A stretch of DNA of 64,000 bases from Streptomyces sp. NBC_00353 (GCF_036108815.1 NZ_CP107985.1:3844001-3908000); one strand, 5' to 3'; positions 1-8,156 are shown, counted from the first letter of the stretch. Notes: generated by a model not told the origin, from the sequence alone. Program-made: numbers and translations.

Positions 1-1
1 G

Positions 2-691
2 TACCACCACGACGAGATGACCTTCTCGATGGTGTACGCGTACAGCGAGAACTACGTGCTGCCGATCTCGCACGACGAGGTGGTGCACGGCAAGCGGGCG
101 CTGGTGTCGAAGATGCCCGGCGACTGGTGGCAGCAGCGCGCCAACCACCGGGCGTATCTCGGCTTCATGTGGGCGCACCCGGGCAAGCAGCTGCTGTTCA
201 TGGGGCAGGAGTTCGCCCAGGGCGCCGAGTGGTCGGAGGGCCACGGCCCGGACTGGTGGCTGCTCGACCCGTCGTACGCGGCGGAGGCGGACCACCGGGG
301 CGTACGGGACCTGGTGCGTGAGCTGAACGCGGTGTACGGGGCGACACCGGCGCTGTGGCAGCGGGACACCGTCCCCGAGGGCTTCGCCTGGGTCGACGGC
401 GGAGCCGCCGAGGACAACGTCTTCGCCTTCCTGCGTTTCGACGCGGACGGTTCGCCGCTGCTCGCGGTGTCGAACTTCTCGCCGGTGGTCCGCCACGAGT
501 ACCGGCTGGGCGTGCCGCCGTCCGTGTCCGCCTGGGCGGAGGTGCTCAACACGGACGCGGCACGGTACGGCGGCGGTGACGTCCTCAACCCGGATCCGCT
601 GAAGCCGGAGTCCGTCGCCGCCCACGGTCACCGCACGAGCGTCCAGCTCACTCTGCCGCCGCTGGCGACGGTGTGGCTGAAGCCGGTGTGA
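2..691 (+). CDS. glgB: 1,4-alpha-glucan branching enzyme, 3' part
   Basis: This is the C-terminal 229 residues of a GH13 glycogen branching enzyme, which transfers alpha-1,4 chains to form alpha-1,6 branches in cytoplasmic glycogen. The reading frame is open from base 2, so the N-terminus lies outside the window. Near the fragment start is SHDEVVHGK, the GH13 region IV block that holds the transition-state-stabilising Asp. It is followed by MPGDWWQQRANHRAYLGFMW and LLFMGQEFAQGAEW, both typical of GlgB. The last ~100 residues form the usual C-terminal beta domain. The stop overlaps the 3' end of the convergent HelD-type gene by 44 bp. Identification is secure; the GlgB paralog type cannot be decided from the fragment. 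Confidence 0.96.
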   Translation, partial: YHHDEMTFSMVYAYSENYVLPISHDEVVHGKRALVSKMPGDWWQQRANHRAYLGFMWAHPGKQLLFMGQEFAQGAEWSEGHGPDWWLLDPSYAAEADHRGVRDLVRELNAVYGATPALWQRDTVPEGFAWVDGGAAEDNVFAFLRFDADGSPLLAVSNFSPVVRHEYRLGVPPSVSAWAEVLNTDAARYGGGDVLNPDPLKPESVAAHGHRTSVQLTLPPLATVWLKPV

Positions 692-2873
692 TGATCCCGA
701 GCCGCTGGGTGGCCCGGGTCAGCGCCACATAGAGATCGTTGGGGGTCATCAGCCCGGGCGCGACGACGAGAACCGTGTCGAACTCCAGGCCCTTGGCCTG
801 GCGCGGGTCGAGCAGGACGACGGGCCGGTGCAGATCCAGCGGCCCGTCGTCGAGTCCGGTGAGTTGCGCGTGGAGCTCACGCGGGGCGATGACGGCGAGC
901 CTGCCCTCCGCCGGGGTCTCCGCCTCGGCGAGCCCGGCCACCTCGGCGAGCGGCAGGGTGCGCTCCCAGGGCCGTGCACCGGTGGCGCGGATGGAGCGCG
1001 GGGGTTCGAAGGCGGGATCGGTGGCCCGGCGCCGTTCGGCCGCGTACTCCATGATCTCGGCGGGCGTACGGTAGTTGACCCCGAGCCGGGCGAGCTGCCA
1101 GCGGTCCTGGACGTACGGCGCGAGGATCTCCTGCCAGGAGTCGCAGCCTGCCAGGTCGCCGGTCTGGGCCGGGTCGCCGACCAGGGTCATCGAGCGGGTC
1201 GGGCTGCGGCGCATCAGCAGCCGCCAGGCCATGGCCGACAGCTCCTGTGCCTCGTCGACGATGATGTGCCCGAACGCCCAGGTCCGGTCGGCGGCGGCGC
1301 GCTCGGCGGCGCTGCGGTGGTCGGCCTCCTCCTGACGCTCGGCGAACCGTTCGGCGTCGATGATGTCGTGCGCCGCGAGGACCTCGGAGGCGTCCTCGTC
1401 GAGGTCCTCCTTGTCCTCGAACTCGTAGGTACGGGAGGCGTACGAGACGTCGAGGACGCCCTGCGCGTAGGCGATCTGGCGGGCCCGCTCGGCCTCGGCG
1501 GCGGCCCGGGCGGCGGAGTCGTCCGCACCGAGCAGTTCGGCGGCCTCGTCGAGGAGGGGCACGTCGGCAGGCGTCCAGGCGGCCTTCTTCGCGCGCCGGA
1601 GCAGCTCGGCGTCGTCCTCGGCCAGATGCGTGGGCTCCTCCAGATAGTCGGCGAGGAACTCCTGCGGGGTGAGCGGGGGCCACAGGGAGGTGATGGCGGC
1701 GTGCACCTCCGCGCTGGCGGCGATGCCCTTGCCGAGCTGGGCGATGTCGTCGGGGCCGAGGAAGTTCGGTCCGCCGTAGGGGTCGGCGCCGATGCGGTCG
1801 GCGAGCTGCGTGGTGAGATCGTCGATGATCCGGAAGGCGAAGGTGGGCAGGGCGAGATTGTGCGGAAGCCCGGTCTCGCGGGCCTTGTGCCGCGCTTCGA
1901 CTGCCATGTCCCAGTCGAGGATCAGCTCCCCGTCGTCGTGCGCGATGACGAGCGGCTCGCCCTTCTCGGGCACCTGCTGCCGGTCCCGTACGGCCTCGGC
2001 CAGTACGCCGGCCATGTCCGCCCGGCCCTTGACGGCGGCCGCCGCGGGGCTGTCGGTGCCGGTGGCGTGCACGCCGGGGAACAGTTCGGCGACCGTCGAC
2101 AGCAGCACACCGGTCTCACCGAGCGAGGGCAGCACGTCGCCGATGTAGCCGAGGAAGGCCGGGTTGGGCCCGACGATCAGCACGGCCCGCTTGGCGAGCT
2201 GTTCCCGGTCCGCGTACAGCAGATACGCGGCCCGGTGCAGCGCGACCGCGGTCTTCCCGGTGCCCGGCCCTCCCTCGACGACGAGCACCCCGCGCTGCGG
2301 GGCGCGGATGATGTGGTCCTGCTCGGCCTGGATGGTCGAGACGATGTCGCCCATCCGGCCCGTGCGGGCGCTGGTCAGCGCGGCGAGCAGCACCTCGTCG
2401 GCGTCGTGCGACTCGTATCCGGTGCGGGTGGTGTCGGCGAGATCCATGATCTCGTCGTGCAAGTCGGTGACCGTGCGCCCCTGCGTGGTGATGTGCCTCC
2501 TGCGGCGCAGCCCCATCGGTTCATATCCGGTCGCGAGATAGAACGGCCGCGCGACGGGAGCCCGCCAGTCGATCAGCAACGGGGTCCGCTCGGCGTCGTC
2601 CTGCCGGATTCCGATGCGCCCGATGTGATGGGTGACTCCGTCGCGCCTGTCGATCCGTCCGAAACAGAGTCCCGTGACGGCGGCATTCAGCGCGGCGAGC
2701 GAGGCGGAGTGCTCGGCGACGCCGATATCGCGCTCCACCCGCGCCTGTCGACCGGTGCTGAGCTGCGCGATCGTGGCATGCATGGCGGCTTCGGCCGCTG
2801 CCCGGAGCTGGTCGAGCCGCTCGTGGGCGAGGGAGACGAATTGCTGTTCCTGCCGCATTTCCTCGCTTGACAA
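648..2873 (-). CDS. HelD/HelR-type RNA polymerase recycling ATPase (UvrD-like)
   Basis: A 741-residue superfamily 1 helicase-like protein of the HelD class, cytoplasmic, which in characterised relatives uses ATP to pry stalled or rifamycin-bound RNA polymerase off DNA. An N-terminal Glu/Arg-rich coiled coil (about residues 5-60) matches the HelD secondary-channel arm. Walker A reads GGPGTGKTAVALHRAA near residue 200, Walker B is IIVDEAQEL, and motif VI is YVALTRATQRLGII near the C-terminus. The start is TTG at 2873 behind AGGAG; the next option is the internal ATG at 2858. Streptomyces helR genes of rifamycin response carry an upstream rifamycin-associated element; I see none here, so induction by rifampicin is doubtful. 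A + strand promoter overlaps this start codon. Confidence 0.87.
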   Translation of the reverse strand: MSSEEMRQEQQFVSLAHERLDQLRAAAEAAMHATIAQLSTGRQARVERDIGVAEHSASLAALNAAVTGLCFGRIDRRDGVTHHIGRIGIRQDDAERTPLLIDWRAPVARPFYLATGYEPMGLRRRRHITTQGRTVTDLHDEIMDLADTTRTGYESHDADEVLLAALTSARTGRMGDIVSTIQAEQDHIIRAPQRGVLVVEGGPGTGKTAVALHRAAYLLYADREQLAKRAVLIVGPNPAFLGYIGDVLPSLGETGVLLSTVAELFPGVHATGTDSPAAAAVKGRADMAGVLAEAVRDRQQVPEKGEPLVIAHDDGELILDWDMAVEARHKARETGLPHNLALPTFAFRIIDDLTTQLADRIGADPYGGPNFLGPDDIAQLGKGIAASAEVHAAITSLWPPLTPQEFLADYLEEPTHLAEDDAELLRRAKKAAWTPADVPLLDEAAELLGADDSAARAAAEAERARQIAYAQGVLDVSYASRTYEFEDKEDLDEDASEVLAAHDIIDAERFAERQEEADHRSAAERAAADRTWAFGHIIVDEAQELSAMAWRLLMRRSPTRSMTLVGDPAQTGDLAGCDSWQEILAPYVQDRWQLARLGVNYRTPAEIMEYAAERRRATDPAFEPPRSIRATGARPWERTLPLAEVAGLAEAETPAEGRLAVIAPRELHAQLTGLDDGPLDLHRPVVLLDPRQAKGLEFDTVLVVAPGLMTPNDLYVALTRATQRLGIITPASATPSPAAAE

Positions 2874-2896
2874 TTCAGCTCCTGGCGCGATAGAGT
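2867..2896 (+). promoter_or_regulatory. Near-consensus vegetative promoter for predicted sRNA
   Basis: TTGACA (2867-2872) and TAGAGT (2891-2896) are separated by 18 bp on the + strand, close to the consensus of the principal sigma factor HrdB. The expected start point is A2903. There is no + strand ORF to serve; the only element downstream before a terminator is a ~95-nt structured segment. The -35 box covers the TTG start of the opposing HelD-type gene, so firing could interfere with that gene. Confidence 0.6.
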
Positions 2897-2902
2897 ATGT
2901 TT

Positions 2903-2998
2903 ATTGAAGTTCTCCGCATATTGCACAGTATGCACACACGGAACTATTCAATATAGGCGAAGAAATACCCCGGCCGTCAATTCGGACCGGGGTTTTTG
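2903..2998 (+). ncRNA. Predicted small structured RNA
   Basis: A candidate sRNA of about 96 nt between a strong promoter and an intrinsic terminator. The 5' half folds into one long hairpin: TATTGAA (2902-2908) pairs with TTCAATA (2947-2953), GTT/CCG (2909-2911, 2914-2916) with CGGAAC (2939-2944), and CATA (2917-2920) with TATG (2929-2932), leaving an eight-base loop. The second hairpin is the terminator. The segment is far more AT-rich than its surroundings and holds no plausible ORF. It starts divergently from the HelD-type gene and would be antisense to that gene's 5' leader. It does not resemble 6S, 6C, tmRNA or SRP RNA. Transcription is inferred, not shown. Confidence 0.5.
2967..2997 (+). 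terminator. Intrinsic terminator with T tract
   Basis: ACCCCGG (2967-2973) pairs with CCGGGGT (2987-2993), extended inside by CCG/CGG around a TCAATT loop, and is followed by TTTTT then GTT. True T-tract terminators are uncommon in Streptomyces, which makes this one conspicuous. The T run is on the + strand, where no protein gene lies upstream. Confidence 0.7.
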
Positions 2999-3298
2999 TT
3001 TGCGTCCATGGAAACGCTCGGCAGAGGGTCGGCGCGGCGCCCGTCACATCGAGCGCGGCGCGCAGCCGTGCGAGGACGCCCCGCCACAAGCCGGAGTCGA
3101 CCCGGAGAGCCGCGAGCCCGGAGTCGGGCGCAAGTGTGCGATCGATGGCCCGGCCCGCGAGCACGGGGGAAGCAAGCGGCTCGGAACAAGCTCAGAAAAA
3201 GCTCTGAAATCAGGCTTGTTCGGATTGACCGTGATTCACACGGAGATACCCCTCGCATACGCACATTCATCCGGAGCACATCCGGATCGGGGGCTGCC

Positions 3299-4243
3299 AT
3301 GTGGACCACACTCACGCTCGTCGACGCCGCGACCGCACTGGTCGCTGCCACCGCCTGCCTGGCCCTCTCCGGTCGGCGACTGCTGCCGTGGCGGCGCCGG
3401 GAGCGCGCGCCCGAACTGGGCCCGTACGATGCCGCGTTTCTGGCGGGCGGACCGGAGCGGGTGGTGGAGGCGGCGCTCCACACCCTGTGGGGCGGTGACA
3501 ACAACGTCGTGATCGGGTCGGGTGGGCGGCTGCGGTTGCCCGAGCCCTGGTCGGAACCCGAGCATCCGGTGGAGCGTGCCGTGGTCGAGAAGTGGCGGAC
3601 CTCCGGCTCCACGACCCCGACGCTGCTGCGGGTACGGGCGGTGCGGGCGGGCGCCGTACGCGAGATCGGCGACCGGCTCGTCTCGTACGGCCTGCTGATG
3701 GCCCCGCCACGCGCCCTGGCCCGTCTGTACGCCGCACGCGGCCTGGGCGTCGTGGTGTGCGGCACAGCGGTCCTGGCCGCCTTGGCCGTCCCGCAGGGGC
3801 TGCGGCAGACGGCACCGTTCATCGCGGTGGGCGCCTGCTGTCTGGCCGTGCGGGTGCTGTGCCCGGCGCGGGGTCAGCTGACCCCGGCGGGCCGTCGCCG
3901 CCTCGCAGCGATACGCACCGGCGAGCTGTGGGCATCGGCCGCGCTCGGGGCCGTGGTGTTCGACGGGCACAGCGCGCTGCCGGGTGAGCGCCGGCGCTCT
4001 CGGCGGTGGGACGGGGGCGGGGGCCGTCTGCCGTCGGTGGGCCGGATGCTGATCAAGTACGGAAAGGCACTGGATCCGGACGACGACCGGACCCCGGACA
4101 GCAGTGGTACCGGCAGCGACCACAGCTCCTACGGATCCGGCAGCTCCCACGACTCGTACGGCTCCCACGGCTCCTCGTACGACGGAGGAGGTCACCACCA
4201 CAGCTGCGGCGGCAGCAGCAGCTGTGGTGGCGGAAACTACTGA
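3299..4243 (+). CDS. TIGR04222 domain membrane protein
   Basis: A 314-residue protein of the actinobacterial TIGR04222 family, function unknown. The ATG at 3299 follows a GGGGG ribosome site and opens directly with a hydrophobic stretch (WTTLTLVDAATALVAATACLAL). Two further membrane segments lie near residues 145-165 and 172-188. The N-terminal half carries the family block AFLAGGPERVVEAALHTL. The last ~45 residues are Ser/Gly/His rich with a CGGSSSCGGGNY end, so the tail has clustered His and Cys that could bind metal; that is inference. An in-frame upstream extension to 2996 looks non-coding. The gene ends 10 bp from the convergent thioredoxin gene. Family assignment is good; no function is claimed. 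Confidence 0.85.
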   Translation: MWTTLTLVDAATALVAATACLALSGRRLLPWRRRERAPELGPYDAAFLAGGPERVVEAALHTLWGGDNNVVIGSGGRLRLPEPWSEPEHPVERAVVEKWRTSGSTTPTLLRVRAVRAGAVREIGDRLVSYGLLMAPPRALARLYAARGLGVVVCGTAVLAALAVPQGLRQTAPFIAVGACCLAVRVLCPARGQLTPAGRRRLAAIRTGELWASAALGAVVFDGHSALPGERRRSRRWDGGGGRLPSVGRMLIKYGKALDPDDDRTPDSSGTGSDHSSYGSGSSHDSYGSHGSSYDGGGHHHSCGGSSSCGGGNY

Positions 4244-4253
4244 GCGTTGTTGC

Positions 4254-4595
4254 TCACACCTTCTCGAGCACGTCCTCCAGCTCCTGGAGGAGCCTGCGCT
4301 TGGGCCGGGCGCCCACCATCGACTGCACCGGCTCGCCGGACCGGAACACCATCAGGGTCGGCATCGAGAGCACTCCGTACCGGCTCGTGATCCCGGGGTT
4401 GTGGTCGACATCGAGCTGGACGATCTTGATGCGGTCGGCTTCCTCGGCGGCGATCGCGCTGAGCACGGGGGCGAGCTGGCGGCAGGGTCCGCACCAGTCG
4501 GCGGTGAACTCGACCAGTACGGGGAGCTCGGCCCCCAGCACCTCCCCGTCGAAGGTGGCGTCGGTGACCTCGGCCACGCCCTCTGCATGAATCAT
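4254..4595 (-). CDS. trxA: Thioredoxin
   Basis: A 113-residue single-domain thioredoxin that reduces protein disulfides in the cytoplasm with electrons from thioredoxin reductase. The active site is W34-C35-G-P-C38 in ADWCGPC, and the cis-proline loop is SMP79T. Length is normal for the family, with no signal peptide or membrane segment. The upstream MerR gene ends at 4599, three bases before this start, so the pair is one operon and translation is probably coupled. Expression should follow the MerR-type promoter at 5010-5040. It is a second-tier thioredoxin in the sense that no reductase gene is adjacent. Which numbered Streptomyces trx gene it matches cannot be told here. Confidence 0.95.
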   Translation of the reverse strand: MIHAEGVAEVTDATFDGEVLGAELPVLVEFTADWCGPCRQLAPVLSAIAAEEADRIKIVQLDVDHNPGITSRYGVLSMPTLMVFRSGEPVQSMVGARPKRRLLQELEDVLEKV

Positions 4596-4598
4596 CTG

Positions 4599-5003
4599 TC
4601 ATCCTCCCAGTTCACAACGTGGTTCCGGGCCGCCAGGCAGCTCGGCCGCGGCCTCCAGCTCGGCCCTCGCGAGCTCTGCGCCCACCTGGGCGCGGACCGA
4701 CCGGAGCTGCTCGATGAGCGAGTCGAGCTCGCCGAGCTTGCGCCGGTAGACGGCGAGCGAGGCGGGGCAGGCATCACCGGCCGGGTGGCCGGCGCGCAGG
4801 CACTCGACGAACGGCCGGGTCTCCTCCAGATCGAACCCGAAGTCCTGCAGGGTCCGGATCTGCTGCAGCAGCCGCAGATCGTCCTCGTCGTACGTGCGGT
4901 ACCCGTTCACGGCCCGCCGCGCAGGCAGCAGTCCGCGTGACTCGTAGTAGCGCAGCGTCCGCGTCGTCGTCCCGGCCCGCTCGGCCAGCTCCCCGATTCG
5001 CAT
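4599..5003 (-). CDS. MerR family transcriptional regulator
   Basis: A 134-residue MerR regulator. The N-terminal winged helix begins MRIGELAERAGTTTRTLRYY and runs to about residue 70; a dimerisation helix follows (residues ~80-115). MerR proteins bind a palindrome inside an over-long promoter spacer and untwist it on induction. Cysteines lie in FVECLRAG, DACPAS and RCELGG near the C-terminus; with thioredoxin as the co-transcribed gene, thiol or metal sensing is a reasonable guess but is inference. The ATG at 5003 is chosen over an upstream GTG frame because the -10 box lies 6 nt before it, implying a leaderless mRNA. Autoregulation is expected from the operator position. Confidence 0.9.
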   Translation of the reverse strand: MRIGELAERAGTTTRTLRYYESRGLLPARRAVNGYRTYDEDDLRLLQQIRTLQDFGFDLEETRPFVECLRAGHPAGDACPASLAVYRRKLGELDSLIEQLRSVRAQVGAELARAELEAAAELPGGPEPRCELGG

Positions 5004-5009
5004 GCTTCG

Positions 5010-5040
5010 ACCGTAAGGGTTGACGCGGGCGTCAAGGCAA
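5010..5040 (-). promoter_or_regulatory. MerR-type promoter with 19-bp spacer and palindrome
   Basis: Reading the minus strand, TTGCCT (5040-5035) and TACGGT (5015-5010) are separated by 19 bp. The spacer is largely filled by the palindrome TTGACGC-CC-GCGTCAA (5020-5035). Long spacer plus central palindrome is the signature of MerR-activated promoters. The -10 box ends 6 nt before the regulator's ATG, so the merR-trx transcript is probably leaderless. Confidence 0.75.
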
Positions 5041-5112
5041 GCGCGGAGCTCTCCTCGCCCGGGCATTCCTTCAACTGCCTTTTACATTCAAGAAGTTAAG
5101 AGTGCGTCGCCA

Positions 5113-5160
5113 TTGACGGCCCCCCGGCGTGCACCTACAAAAAGCATGAGAGCGCTCTCA
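5113..5160 (+). promoter_or_regulatory. Promoter with LacI-type operator for the GH16 gene
   Basis: TTGACG (5113-5118) and TACAAA (5136-5141) are separated by 17 bp. Immediately downstream, covering the expected start point, is the perfect 14-bp palindrome TGAGAGCGCTCTCA (5147-5160). The GAGCGCTC core is that of LacI-family sugar repressors such as CebR in Streptomyces, so repression relieved by an oligosaccharide (probably a beta-glucan fragment) is likely. No LacI-family gene lies in the window. Confidence 0.75.
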
Positions 5161-5209
5161 AGACCGGAACCTCGTTCCCGCTCCCCCGCCCCCACCGGAG
5201 AGGTGTTCC

Positions 5210-6712
5210 TTGAACGCGAGCCGCATCCACCTGCCCGCTCACTCCCCCACCTCCACTCCCCGCAGACGTACCACCGCACTCGCCGCGCTGACCGTGATGG
5301 CCCTGGTCCTGGCCGGGCTGGCCACCGTCCTCGGCTCCGGGTCCGCACGCGGCGCCGTCCCTCCCGCGCCTGGCTGGGACCTGAAGTGGAGTGACGACTT
5401 CAACGGCGCCGACCGCTCCCTCCCCTCGGCCGCGAACTGGCAGATCGACACCGGCCACGCCTACCCGGGCGGCCCCGCGAACTGGGGCACGGGTGAGATC
5501 CAGAACTACACCGCCAGCCCCGACAACCTCAGCCTCGACGGCAACGGCAACCTCCGGATCACTCCGCTCCGGGACGGTGCGGGCAACTGGACCTCCGGCC
5601 GGGTCGAGACCACACGCTCCGACTTCAAGGCCCCGGCAGGCGGCACTCTGCGCATCGAGAGCCGGATCCAGATGCCGAACGTCACCGGGAACGCCGCGCT
5701 CGGCTACTGGCCCGCGTTCTGGGCGCTCGGCTCCCCGTACCGTGGCAACTACTGGAACTGGCCGGGCATCGGCGAGTTCGACATCATGGAGAACGTCAAC
5801 GGGATCAACTCCGTCTGGGGCGTGCTGCACTGCGGTGTCAACCCGGGCGGCCCGTGCAACGAGACGAGCGGAATCGCCAACAACCGGGCCTGCCCCGGCT
5901 CCAGTTGCCAGTCGGCGTTCCACACGTACACGTTCGAGTGGGACCGCTCCGTCACCCCCAATGTGCTGCGCTGGTACGTGGACGGCCAGCAGTTCCACTC
6001 CGTCTCCCAGAACCAGCTGGACGTCGGCACCTGGGCCAACATGACCGAGCACGCGGGGTACTTCATCCTCCTCAACCTCGCGATCGGCGGTGCGTTCCCC
6101 AATGCGCTGGGCGGCAGCACCCCCACCGCGGAGACCGTCCCGGGCCGCCCCATGCTCGTCGACTACGTCGGTGTCTGGACCAAGGGCGGCGGGGGCGGCA
6201 CCGACCCGACCGATCCACCGGACCCGACCGATCCGCCGTCCGGCTCCTCCGACCTCACGCTCCGCTCCGGTGGCGGTCTCGGCGCGGCTGAGGCGTCCGG
6301 CTCGGCCGCTACGCTCGCCTCGTCCGGCGGCGCCAACTACGACGGCACCCCGCACAGCCCGCAGACCTTCACCGCCTCCGGCATCACCCGGACGTACAAC
6401 GGCGGGTCCACCCGGTTCGACCTGTTCGTCGATGCGGGCACGACCGTCGCCAACGGGCAGCAGGTGAGGGTGAGTTACGACCGTACGGGCGACGGGACCT
6501 GGGACCGGACGGAGACGTACAACTACTTTCCCACCGACCCCGTCCCCGGCTACGAGCACTACACGCAGAGCAAGGGCCTCATGACCTCGACCGGGAGCCA
6601 GGGCAACCTGGTGAACGGCAAGGTCAAGGTGGAGATCTGGAACGCCATCGGCAACGGCTCCAGCACCGTCGGGATCGGCAATCAGTCGGTCGTGCACATC
6701 CCCTTCGGCTGA
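5210..6712 (+). CDS. Secreted GH16 beta-1,3-glucanase with C-terminal CBM
   Basis: A 500-residue exported glycoside hydrolase that should cut beta-1,3 (or mixed-linkage) glucans such as laminarin outside the cell. The start is TTG at 5210, six bases after GGAGAGG. A signal peptide with RRR and a long hydrophobic core spans residues 18-49. The GH16 domain (about 52-325) carries the catalytic E189-F-D191-I-M-E194, nucleophile and acid/base. A Gly then Asp-Pro-Thr repeat linker (about 326-346) leads to a beta-rich C-terminal module of ~150 residues that resembles the beta-1,3-glucan-binding CBM56 group; that label is tentative. It is a monocistronic gene under a sugar-responsive operator and converges on the dicarboxylate transporter gene. 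Confidence 0.92.
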   Translation: MNASRIHLPAHSPTSTPRRRTTALAALTVMALVLAGLATVLGSGSARGAVPPAPGWDLKWSDDFNGADRSLPSAANWQIDTGHAYPGGPANWGTGEIQNYTASPDNLSLDGNGNLRITPLRDGAGNWTSGRVETTRSDFKAPAGGTLRIESRIQMPNVTGNAALGYWPAFWALGSPYRGNYWNWPGIGEFDIMENVNGINSVWGVLHCGVNPGGPCNETSGIANNRACPGSSCQSAFHTYTFEWDRSVTPNVLRWYVDGQQFHSVSQNQLDVGTWANMTEHAGYFILLNLAIGGAFPNALGGSTPTAETVPGRPMLVDYVGVWTKGGGGGTDPTDPPDPTDPPSGSSDLTLRSGGGLGAAEASGSAATLASSGGANYDGTPHSPQTFTASGITRTYNGGSTRFDLFVDAGTTVANGQQVRVSYDRTGDGTWDRTETYNYFPTDPVPGYEHYTQSKGLMTSTGSQGNLVNGKVKVEIWNAIGNGSSTVGIGNQSVVHIPFG

Positions 6713-6728
6713 CACACGGCCGGCATAC

Positions 6729-6767
6729 GTGTGCGGCCGGTACGGGAGTCCCGCACCGGCCGCACAC
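6729..6767. terminator. Bidirectional hairpin terminator
   Basis: GTGTGCGGCCGGT (6729-6741) pairs perfectly with ACCGGCCGCACAC (6755-6767), with a further CGGG/CCCG pair inside. It sits between the convergent GH16 and dctA-like genes and would end both transcripts. No T tract follows. Confidence 0.75.
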
Positions 6768-6791
6768 TCACCTCGTTACGCCTTCGTCTCG

Positions 6792-8156
6792 TTACGCCTT
6801 CGTCAGCAAGGGCTTCTCGTCGTCGCCGCCCCTGGACTCCGGGACGTACGGCTCCGTGGGTCCCTCATCCGTGATCATCTTCTCGTCGAACGGGATGGAG
6901 CCGGAGAGCACCTGGTCCACCCGCTCCTTGTCGATCTCCTTGGTCCAGGTGCCCACCAGCACCGTGGCGACCGCGTTGCCCGCGAAGTTCGTCAGGGCGC
7001 GGGCCTCGCTCATGAAGCGGTCGATGCCGACGATCAGACCTACGCCGTCGACCAGGCCGGGGCGGTGGGACTGCAGGCCGCCCGCCAGCGTGGCGAGGCC
7101 CGCGCCGGTGACGCCCGCCGCACCCTTCGAGGCGACGATCATGAAGAGCAGGAGCGAGACCTGCTCCCCCGCGCTCAGCGGGTCGCCCATCGCGTTGGCG
7201 ATGAAGAGCGAGGACATCGTCAGATAGATGGCGGTGCCGTCGAGGTTGAACGAGTAGCCGGTCGGCACGGTGATGCCCGCGACGGACTTGCTGACGCCGA
7301 GGTGCTCCATCTTGGCGATGAGCCGCGGCAACGCGGACTCCGACGACGAGGTGGAGAGGATCAGCAGGAACTCGCGGCCCAGGTACTTCAGCAGGAGCAA
7401 CAGGTTCACCCCGGCGACCAGCCGCAGGATCGTACCGAGCACCACGAAGACGAAGATCGCACAGGTGATGTAGAAGCCGACCATGATGATCGCGAGAGAC
7501 TTCAGCGCGTCGACGCCGGTCTCGCCGACCACGGCCGCCATCGCGCCGAACGCGCCGACCGGGGCCGCCCACATGATCATGGCGAGGATGCGGAAGACAA
7601 GACGCTGGATGTGGCCGATGCCGCGCAGGACCGGTTCGCCCACCGAGCCCATGGCCTGCAGCGCGAAGCCCGCGAGCAGGGCGATCAGCAGGGTCTGGAG
7701 CACTTCGCCCTCGGTGAAGGCGGAGACCATCGTCGTCGGGATGATGCCCAGCAGGAAGTCCGTGGTGGACTCGCTGGCGCCCGCCGCCTGCTTCTCCCCG
7801 GCTGCGCGCACCGCTTCGGTGAGGTGGAGACCCTGGCCCGGTTCAAGGATGTTGCCGACCAGCAGACCGATACCGAGGGCCACGGTCGACATCACCAGGA
7901 AGTAGCCGAGTGCGAGGCCGCCGACGGCGCCGACCTTGGCGGCCTTGCGGACCGAGCCGACGCCCAGCACGATCGTGCAGAAGATGATCGGCGAGATCAT
8001 CATCTTGATGAGGTTCACGAAGCCGGTACCGATCGGCTTCAGCTCGACGGCCACCCCGGGGGCCACGAAGCCCACCAGGATGCCGAGCGCAACAGCGCCG
8101 ATCACGGCGAGATACAGATAATGCGTACGGTCCCGCCTGGCGGCTGGCACTCCCAC
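6792..8156 (-). CDS. dctA: Dicarboxylate/cation symporter (DctA/GltP family)
   Basis: A 454-residue polytopic membrane carrier of the dicarboxylate/amino acid:cation symporter family, which takes up C4-dicarboxylates (succinate, malate, fumarate) or acidic amino acids with H+ or Na+. The family signature is visible: PIGTGFVNLIKMMISPIIFCTIV in the first third, the serine-rich reentrant loop STSSSESALPRL, and GYSFNLDGTAIY in the transport core. Length is normal. The divergent neighbours are a CitA/DcuS-like sensor kinase and response regulator, the usual partners that switch on C4-dicarboxylate or citrate uptake, which supports dicarboxylates over glutamate as substrate. The C-terminal ~50 residues are acidic and poorly conserved. 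Confidence 0.93.
   Translation of the reverse strand: MGVPAARRDRTHYLYLAVIGAVALGILVGFVAPGVAVELKPIGTGFVNLIKMMISPIIFCTIVLGVGSVRKAAKVGAVGGLALGYFLVMSTVALGIGLLVGNILEPGQGLHLTEAVRAAGEKQAAGASESTTDFLLGIIPTTMVSAFTEGEVLQTLLIALLAGFALQAMGSVGEPVLRGIGHIQRLVFRILAMIMWAAPVGAFGAMAAVVGETGVDALKSLAIIMVGFYITCAIFVFVVLGTILRLVAGVNLLLLLKYLGREFLLILSTSSSESALPRLIAKMEHLGVSKSVAGITVPTGYSFNLDGTAIYLTMSSLFIANAMGDPLSAGEQVSLLLFMIVASKGAAGVTGAGLATLAGGLQSHRPGLVDGVGLIVGIDRFMSEARALTNFAGNAVATVLVGTWTKEIDKERVDQVLSGSIPFDEKMITDEGPTEPYVPESRGGDDEKPLLTKA

Noticed and set aside
828..2870. A 680-codon + strand ORF opposite the HelD-type gene
   Set aside because: Antisense shadow; the helicase motifs on the minus strand are unmistakable and the + frame is Gly/Val/Arg low complexity.
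2874..2966. Rifamycin-associated element upstream of the HelR-like gene
   Set aside because: No conserved inverted repeat of that type is present; only the sRNA promoter and hairpin are seen.
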